A stretch of DNA of 64,000 nt from Adiantum capillus-veneris (lineage: Eukaryota > Streptophyta > Polypodiopsida > Polypodiales > Pteridaceae): positions 71,006,412 through 71,070,411 of the forward strand of contig CM043963.1 in the NCBI GenBank assembly GCA_014529385.2. Direction: 5' to 3'. Below the pieces are notes generated by a model that saw only the letters and a list, made by a program, of their open reading frames with translations, was not told the DNA's origin and did no database searches. Position numbers and translations under genes: made by a program. The stretch's first letter is position 1; the number at the start of each line of letters is the position of its first letter. Positions 57,126 through 64,000 of this stretch are shown piece by piece.

Positions 57126-58270
57126 TGTCATGAGTTTTTTGGAGCAAGGGATTGCGCATATGTACATACACATGCATGGTGCATCGAATAAAGGATTGCC
57201 CATTTTCCAGAGCCAGGTGGTTACGTGGGGCCCACATGTGTACAGGTAGGACAACATGTACATAGTGCATCGATTTTCACTATTACCAGTACTAGTGTGT
57301 TTTTTCTACAATAATGAGGAGTTGGTAGCGTGTAAAACTTCTCGAGGAAGCTATCCACGGGCCGACGACATAAGGTAAGCAGGTGCGTCAGATGGCATCT
57401 AGTGGCGTCAGGAGGGCGAACGATGTCAATATTTGCACGCGGAGAAGTATGGACACGGCGTGGGTGTTTTCTTGTGATACTTATGCAGAAAGGTCATCAT
57501 GAGGACCACTTTTTGGGGCCACTTCACGTGGTTGCGGGATGCATTATTGGAAAAAAGCTGAGTGCCAAGTGTGCGAATGATGCAAAAAGGTGACAGTTAT
57601 GCACTGCGAGGTCAATTTTTGGCCTGTTCGGGGTCCGTTTGAGGTCATCTAAAAGGCCAAGGGTGCCCAAGTAATAAATCTAAGTGTGGGAACTGAAAAA
57701 ACAGAGAGAAGACCAGAAAAAAAACGTGGAAAAGAGAGGAGGAACAGCCGCAGGTGTGTTTTTGCTCATTTTGGAGCCTGTTTTGGCCGTAAACTGCTCA
57801 TCCGAGGTCGGATTTGAGCACTTTGACATTGTAGACTGAGGTTTTGGGCCGTTCCGGACGCGATGGGGCTGTCCATTTTGCCAAATTCCTCACTCTTTTC
57901 CTGCTGTTTTTCTGTGTAAGTTTCTCCTATGAGCGAAGTTTCTGCTCTAGTTTGTGATTGTATCTGGCTTATTTTACCCATACTGTGTAAACTATTTGCC
58001 CCATTGGTATTGGGCTGAGCTTCATTGTATCTAAACATCAAAAATTCTCCTCTTTTGAGCTGAGTTTTTTGGGTGTGTGTGTGTGTGTGTGTTTGTGTGG
58101 AGTGGGCAAGTGGATAGTCTCTCTCCTCTCACTCCATAGGTGTGTTCCCTGTCTCGGCCAGGTGTGTTGTGTAAGCCGAGTGGTGTCCCATAGTGTGTGT
58201 GTGTGTATCTTCCCAAGAGTGTGTGTCGGGTCGTTATAGAGGCGCTGTGTGTATTTTCATCCCGCTCACA
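57126..58270 (+). repeat. R1 5' LTR
   Basis: 1145 bp, similar throughout to S1 and to the R1 3' LTR. Contains GT microsatellites at about 58072-58092 and 58193-58206. Confidence 0.9.
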
Positions 58271-58276
58271 TTCTTT

Positions 58277-58294
58277 TGGCGCCCCCACGGAGGA
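58277..58294 (+). promoter_or_regulatory. R1 primer binding site
   Basis: TGGCGCCCCCACGGAGGA, six bases after the LTR. Same type as T1's. Confidence 0.65.
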
Positions 58295-59321
58295 TCTTCT
58301 TCGAGTACCTTCTGCTTCGAGCTTCGAGCTTCAAGCTTCGGGATTACAGGTTGCAGGTTGTAGATTACAGGTTACAGGTTATAGGTTACAGGTTATAGGT
58401 ACAGGTGATTCACACAACTACAGGTAGCTGGAGTACAGTGATATACTAGCAGTGATGTCACTTGCAGTTGTTGTGGGTATGCATCACTTGGCGCCTGTTT
58501 GAGCGCATTGTCTGTTGGATTGTACGTTACTTGTGGAAACTGCCATTGTACGCATTTGTGGAGCCATACTTGGTTGTATTTGGCAGTCCCAGCCATTTCT
58601 GAGACTTGGTCTGGAAGATAGTCATTTCTGAGACTTGACTATACGCGATTTGCATTAGCCTTCGTGTGAGGGTCGATAGCGTGAGGTTTTTATTGAGCTG
58701 GGGGATTCTCAAATGTGGAGATCCTTTCGGTGATACAGGTAGCTGGAGCACCCTTTTCGTGACCTCGCCATAGGCTATGTACTAGTGAGTCCTACTTGAT
58801 GCTCGGGTTCTATTGTTGACAGTTTATGCATACATAGACAGTCTATATTTTGGGTTCCTACTGCTCTACTTCTAGGGAAACTCTGTCGAAATTTTCCCAA
58901 GTTATGATGGCTGGTTTTTTGGCATTTTGAGCCATTTATGCTGTTATGCTGCTGAAATTTTGGCAAAATCAGAGGTTGAGTCAGGTGTGCCTTCTTGGGA
59001 GCTTCATGGTTGGCTTTAATGGATGATCAAAATGGCCCTCAGTTCACTCCTTTTCATTTAACTCAAAGAATTCAGATTAATGTTCATGTGTCCAAGAAGA
59101 TCTTTTTCCAGCAGCGCATAGTCTTTATGTTTGGGCCAAGAAGATTGAGAGAGATCCTCGAATGTCCTTTGCCTGTTGTCATTCCGATGATTAACTATGA
59201 AAACTCATTTGATGTGCATGTGTTTGTCCTTATCTAAAGCTGAGCTCCATTGAAGTTTCTGGGGATTGGGTAGTGAAAAGTTTTGGGTTCTTGCACGTGT
59301 GTTTGAAGGGGTTCTCTAGCC
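58295..59321 (+). other. R1 leader with short tandem repeats
   Basis: 58311-58341 repeats CTTCGAG/CTTCAAG, and 58343-58406 repeats GGTTACAGGTTATA-type words of about 8-16 bp. A frame at 58995-59237 has no recognised domain. No ACGCGT palindrome. Confidence 0.55.
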
Positions 59322-61625
59322 ATGGCTTTCTCTTATCCGGAGTTTCATGGAAGAAGTGATGAAGATGTGGAAGAATTTTTGGAAAAGATGGAGGTTGCCT
59401 GCATTAGCAACCAGATTCATGACCCTGCGCAGATGTTACGCCTTCTCCAAATTTGTTTGAAGAGTGATGCACGAGTTTGGTCTAAAGCATTTGAAGAGGA
59501 GTTGCGTGTGGCTGATCCACCTGTAAGATTGAGTTGGGACAATCTAAGGCATGGATTGGAAGTGGAGTTTGTGAAGATAGAAGATCCTGACAAAGTGTGG
59601 CAAGAAGTACAAGGTTTGGTGCAGAAGGAAGGTGAGCCAGTAGATGCGTACATACGTAAGTTTTCATTGGCATGGGAGCGAATGTGCAAGGCTTTAGCAC
59701 CACAGGTACCCCCGCCTGACATGATGAAGAAGGACAGGTTCTTGGCTGGTCTTTGGGAGAATATACGTTGGAGAGTGGAGCTAAAGAAGCCTAGGACATA
59801 TGAAGATGCACTAGAGGTAGCAAGGAACAAAGAGTGGAAGCTGAGGAAAATGAGTCAGTTAGGGGTGGAGTCTTTGCCAATGAGGTCTGAATTTCAGCCT
59901 ATAGAGTCTTTACAAGGGCGCATGTCAGTGGTTCATCATGAACCAGTGGTTCCTGTTACTACTCAGATTATGCCAACAGTGGTCACTACAGCAGTGCAAG
60001 ATGATGGGCTAAGGCAAGACATGAGGCAAATGGTAGATTTGATGAAGAATCTCAGCCTAAACATGCTAGGTCAAGTGGGAAATAATCGAGGTCGAGGGAG
60101 GTTTGCAAATCAGCCAGGAGGTGAAGAAAGGCCTAGGAATGGTGTTGGACAAAGCAATGGTAGGTTTTAGAGGCAGACGCCCACATGTTATAATTGTGGA
60201 GAGTTGGGTCACATCAGCCCGCAATGTGATAAGCCACCAAGGATGGGGGGAGACATGTATCCATTGCCAAGACAGGTGCTAACTAGGTCAAATGATTATG
60301 GCATCGAAATTAAGGGAGACGAAGGAACCAGTGGACTGACCCAGGAGGAAAAGGGAAAGACAAAAGTGCTAAGCGTAGTCACCTTGGAGAAGGCATCAAA
60401 GCTAGAGGATACATTAGTGATGCCTATTGGGAAGAGGACCACAGAGGAAAAGGAAGGAAGAAGTGCCCCAGGTCCTAGTAAGAAGAAAGGAAAGAGCCAT
60501 GAAGGCGAGGATGTCAAGGCCAAGAGGAAAAGGAGAGCTCGTCGAAAGTTTCATGTTTCAGATTTTCCACTAGGGGATGGGCAATTAAGCTATGACTTGA
60601 AGGAGGATCTGACAAGCAGGAAGGCAGATGTTACTTTTGGGCAGCTTATAGAGATGGTGCCTAAGCTAAAGCGACAGTGGAAGAGGATGGTTAACCCAAT
60701 GGAGAAAGAGCCAGAGAGAGGTTCAATGAAGGTGTTGGCAATGGACGAGCTACCAGACATTTGTCCAATAGTAGATGTGTGGCATAAAAGGAAAAATTTG
60801 GGACAAGGTTATGTGGATGGCGGAGCCCAAATATTCGTCATAACACACTCATGCGTTGAGAAGATGGGTCTCACAGTGGCTGGGGTGTCAGGTTTTCGGA
60901 TCAGATTGGCAAACCATCAAAAAGTAAAATGCTTGGGTGTTGTAAAGAGCTTAGAAGTGGAGGCATATGATGCAAAGGCAATGGTTGATTTTCATGTGAT
61001 GCCAGCAGGGTTGGGAGCATATCCTATTATACTGGGCAGACCATGGTTACGTGCAGTGGGAGCCGTTCAAGATTGGCGACATGGTACGATTAGCCTCTAT
61101 GGAAAGACAGGTACCAAGAAGCGTTATAATATGGACACAAGGAAACAATTAGAGGAGCTTTATGAAGATGAGGATGAGTCTAGTGATGAAGACTCTTCCA
61201 CGGTGACAGATGAGGACAGTGATAGCACTACCAGCAGTGATGAGGATGCTGATGTTGCATTTCTTTTGATGGATAAAGAAATCCAGGAGTTTGGTTTAGT
61301 TGCATTTGCGAATGAAGTTGAAGATGAAAGTGAAGGGCCTTATGAAGTGATTGAAGGGCTGATGCAAACCAACGTTGAGTTGTCAAAGAAGCAGGAATTG
61401 ATGACACAAATGATCAGTGGTGGAGACCTCTCAGCTATGGAGAAGGAGATATATTTGCACATGCCGGTCTATGCCAAAGTAATTGATGATTTTCTTGATG
61501 GGAGGTTGATAAATGGCATCTCTACAGGTTTTCCTTGGGAACCAGGTGAAAGTTTGATTAATCTTTTGATGCAAGGAATGCCAAGTGTTTTTGTGTGGGA
61601 TCCAGGTGGAATGAGCATCTACTAG
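59322..61625 (+). pseudogene. R1 gag-protease polyprotein, one internal stop
   Basis: 767 codons in a single frame from ATG 59322 (MAFSYPEFHGRSDEDVEEFL). The gag domain is about residues 10-180 (DAYIRKFSLAWERMCKAL, then KKDRFLAGLWENIRWRVE). A single TAG at 60168-60170 interrupts it ten codons before the knuckle CYNCGELGHISPQC (CX2CX4HX4C). The protease motif is GYVDGGAQIFVITH, DGG as in T1, ending GRPWLRAVGAVQDW. An acidic Ser/Asp stretch follows (DEDESSDEDSSTVTDEDSD), and the protein stops where T1 goes on to RT. It is the best preserved coding region in the window. Confidence 0.85.
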
Positions 61626-61678
61626 TGTTGTTGCTGCTGAGCATGAATGCTCTAGCAGGCTAGGGGGTGCGCAAATTA
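61626..61678 (+). promoter_or_regulatory. R1 3' end with weak polypurine tract
   Basis: CTAGGGGGTGCGCAAATTA ends at the 3' LTR. The purine run is short. Confidence 0.45.
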
Positions 61679-62830
61679 TGTCAGGAGTTTTTTGGAGCAA
61701 GGGATTGCACATATGTACATACACATGCATGGTGCATCGAATAAAGGATTGCCCATTTTCCAGAGCCAGGTGGTTACGTGGGGCCCACATGTGTACAGGT
61801 AGGACAGCATGTACATAGTGCATCGATTTTCACTATTACCAGTACTAGTGTGTTTTTTCTACACTAATGAGCAGTTGGTAGCGTGTAAAACTTCTCGAGG
61901 AACTTATCCACGGTCCGACGGCATGAGGTAAGCAGGTGCGTCAGATGGCATCTAGTGGCGTCAGGAGGGCGAACGAGGTCAATATTTGCAAGCGGAGAAG
62001 TATGGACACGGCGTGGGTGTTTTCTTGTGATACTTATGCAGAAAGGTCATCATGAGGACCACTTTTTGGGGCCACTTCACGTGGTTGCAGGATGCATTAT
62101 TGGAAAAAAGCTGAGTGCCAAGTGTGCGAATGATGCAAAAAGGTGACAACTATGCACTGCGAGGTCAGTTTTTGGCCTGTTCGGGGTCCGTTTGAGGTCA
62201 TCTAAAAGGCCAAGGGTGCCCAAGTAATAAATCTAAGTGTGGGAACTGAAAAAATAGAGAGAAGACCAGAAAAAAACGTGGAGAAGAGAGGAGGAACAGC
62301 CGCAGGTGTGTTTTTGCTCATTTTGGAGCCTGTTTTGGCCGTAAACTGCTCATCCGAGGTCGGATTTGAGCACTTTGACATTGTAGACTGGGGTTTTGGG
62401 CCGTTCCGGACGCGATGGCGCTGTCCATTTTGCCAAATTCCTCAATATTTTCCTGCTGTTTTTCTGTGTAAGTTTCTCCTATGAGCGAAGTTTCTGCTCT
62501 AGTTTGTGATTGTATCTGGCTTATTTTACCCATACTGTGTAAACTATTTGCCCCATTGGTATTGGGCTGAGCTTCATTGTATCTAAACATCAGAAATTCT
62601 CCTCTTTTGAGCTGAGTTTTTTGGGTGTGTGTGTGTGTGTGTGTGTGTGTTTGTGTGGAGTGGGCAAGTGGATAGTCTCTCTCCTCTCACTCCATAGGTG
62701 TGTTCCCTGTCTCGGCCAGGTGTGTTGTGTAAGCCGAGTGGTGCCCCATAGTGTGTGTGTGTGTGTATCTTCTCAAGAGTGTGTGTCGGGTCGTTATAGA
62801 GGCGCTGTGTGTATTTTCATCCCGCTCACA
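61679..62830 (+). repeat. R1 3' LTR
   Basis: 1152 bp, matches the 5' LTR with few differences and a longer GT microsatellite near 62625-62650. Confidence 0.9.
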
Positions 62831-63731
62831 ACGTATGATGTCTTTTGTGTCAAAATGGCTTGATATTGGTTGTGCTTGTAGCTAATATGCATACATCCAT
62901 TCTATATGCCTGGATTTGAATTTGGGTCCCATTTGGTCAAGTTAGGGTCATTTTAGTCCTGGTCAGGCTCTTTGCAAGATATTGAGTGAGAATTGGATTT
63001 TGTCATCCAAATTGAATGAAACTTGGTGGTTGGCTCTCAAATGGCATGTAGATAACTTCTATGTGGTGGTTGCAACCCTGAAATAAAAATCAAGTAGGGA
63101 GACATTATACGCGTATGATGTCTTTTTGGGTAATATTAAACCATTTTGCATTGGAAGCTTGGATTTGGCTTTATATAGGCTTAGACAATGATTTTATGAA
63201 ATTTGGGTATAGTTTGGACTAAAATTGGCTTTGGAGACATCATACGCGTATAATGTCTTTTGTGTCATTTTTGCATGAGATTGGTTCTATGGGCTCCTCA
63301 TATGATAGTAACGGACTGTGTGTACTCAAATCTGGACTTGAAGTTGAGTATGGTGAATTTTGGCTAGATCAGGCTTTAAACAGAGAATTTTCCGCTGATA
63401 GGGCTAATAGAGTGATCCCCTTGACCAAATGGTACCAAACTCCATATGTGGCATGTATTTGATATATATAATGGATATATGATGAAAAATGATCAATTTT
63501 GGCTCCGTATGTGCAAAGGGACATCATACGTGTATGATGTCTTTTTGGCCAAAATGGTACTTTTTGGTTCCAGATAGCTTGTGCATGTGTTGAACAACAT
63601 CCCTACAAAGTTTCATTGAGTTTGGAGCTATTTTGGCAAATTTAGGGCCATAAGTCGGTTTTTTGCCCTACTTTATGTGTTCAAGATGATGTGAAAATCA
63701 TGTTGAGAGACATCATACGCGTATGATGTCT
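62831..63731 (-). repeat. N1 leader palindrome array
   Basis: Right half of the R1-split copy (62831-62843), then 63100-63123, 63235-63258, 63520-63541 and 63708-63731 (perfect 24-bp dyad). The core is ACATCATACGCGTATGATGT. Three copies have one mismatch or a CGTG centre. Gaps between centres are about 279, 135, 284 and 189 bp. Spacers carry weakly repeated words (TTGGCTTT, AAATTTGGGTATAG). A plus-strand frame at 63253-63462 is not supported. Confidence 0.92.
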
Positions 63732-64000
63732 ATTCTTGATAAAAAAAAGTGTTTTTTTGTGCAAAGCATGGTTTGTGCTAGTGCCCTAAGCCCTTCTAAC
63801 TAGTTTTCAACCTTAAAAATCATCAATTTAGTTAAAAGCCCCCTTTGTAGGCACTTCAGTCTTCGAAGTCGTGTTTTGGTGTTGGAGTTGATTTTCCTCG
63901 ATCTTTCTCCTCGAGAGTTGCATCTTGAGCTCATTTGAGGTGTTGGGAAGTCGTCTATATGGTTGGACTTGACTTTGGTTCCTTCTTTTCTACCTTTAGC
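63732..64000 (-). other. N1 leader, window edge
   Basis: No gene or palindrome. The primer site and 5' LTR are expected past the edge. Confidence 0.5.

Larger units (their letters stand above)
57126..62830 (+). mobile_element. R1: LTR element with gag-protease only
   Basis: LTRs 57126-58270 and 61679-62830, each starting TGTCA and ending CCCGCTCACA, with 4-bp target duplication ACGT (57122-57125 and 62831-62834). One broken gag-protease ORF, then directly the 3' LTR. Gag, protease and primer site resemble T1, so R1 looks like a deletion derivative that could use proteins of a T1-like element. Confidence 0.9.
31710..64000 (-). mobile_element. N1: host LTR element of the nest (minus strand, 5' part outside window)
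   Basis: N1 is reconstructed by removing nested insertions. Its 3' LTR is 54290-54229, 33747-33201 and 32058-31710 (total about 958 bp, starting TGTTGAGC and ending CCAACA). Its polypurine tract is at 54291-54304, a long broken ORF at 54343-56944, and its leader at 56945-57125 and 62831-64000. PPT and LTR start (GGAAGGGGGGAG-TGTTGAGC) closely match N2 (AGAAGGGGGGAG-TGTTGACC), so N1 and N2 are related lineages. No gag zinc knuckle, protease or RT is visible, so N1 looks non-autonomous. Primer site and 5' LTR would lie past 64000. Confidence 0.65.

Noticed and set aside
62831-63731. N1 array as part of R1
   Set aside because: It lies outside R1's 3' LTR, and the left half of the split palindrome lies outside R1's 5' LTR, so it belongs to the element R1 entered.

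Overview
The window is transposon-dense nuclear DNA of a land plant. I see no bacterial genes, rRNA, tRNA or CRISPR array, and no intact host gene. The Penelope-like element, several plant-type Copia and Gypsy lineages with tRNA-iMet or tRNA-Asp type primer sites, and the deep nesting suggest a large-genome, probably non-flowering plant (fern, lycophyte or gymnosperm). The species cannot be named from the sequence. Almost all coding regions are retroelement genes broken by stops and frameshifts.

Layout of 1-31.7 kb. 1-7571: a decayed Penelope-like element (PLE) with direct terminal repeats, each holding a hammerhead-ribozyme-like fold, an ORF1-like protein and a reverse transcriptase (RT); two MITE-like insertions (985-2305 and about 4740-5077) lie inside it. 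7.9-8.7 kb and 11.0-11.9 kb: degenerate repeats. 9.1-13.2 kb: minus-strand fragments (FCP1-like, RING-like, unknown). 14.4-15.05 kb: a possible old LTR with a decayed primer site. 15053-20275: a full-length but dead Copia element on the minus strand. 20.3-22.8 kb: Gypsy gag-protease remnant. 23.6 kb: PPR-like fragment. 26.03 kb: isolated Copia primer site. 27.1-27.8 kb: 3' end of a second Copia copy. 29.6-31.3 kb: a 1.6 kb element with arms of about 580 bp in inverted orientation.

Layout of 31.7-64 kb: one nest of LTR elements. The oldest, here called N1, lies on the minus strand. Its 3' LTR is in three pieces (54290-54229, 33747-33201, 32058-31710), its long unknown ORF is at 54343-56944, and its leader runs past the window end. 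N1's LTR was entered by N2 (33748-54228, plus strand, perfect ATAAG target duplication) and by a solo LTR, S1 (32059-33200). N1's leader was entered by R1 (57126-62830, plus strand, gag-protease only). N2's leader was in turn entered by T1 (about 35617-44857, minus strand), a Tat-like Gypsy with gag, protease, RT, RNase H, a second RNase H and integrase.

The most unusual signal is a 20-28 bp perfect palindrome repeated in the leaders of N2 and N1. N2 carries ACATCCTACGCGTAGGATGT and N1 carries ACATCATACGCGTATGATGT, so the two differ by a symmetric (compensated) change. A half-copy with the same family-specific base lies about 600 bp into each element's LTR. R1 is inserted at the centre of one N1 leader palindrome, and its relative S1 is inserted in N1's LTR half-copy. 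I read this as a retrotransposon leader/LTR regulatory or RNA-dimerisation system that is also used as an integration target; that reading is inference.
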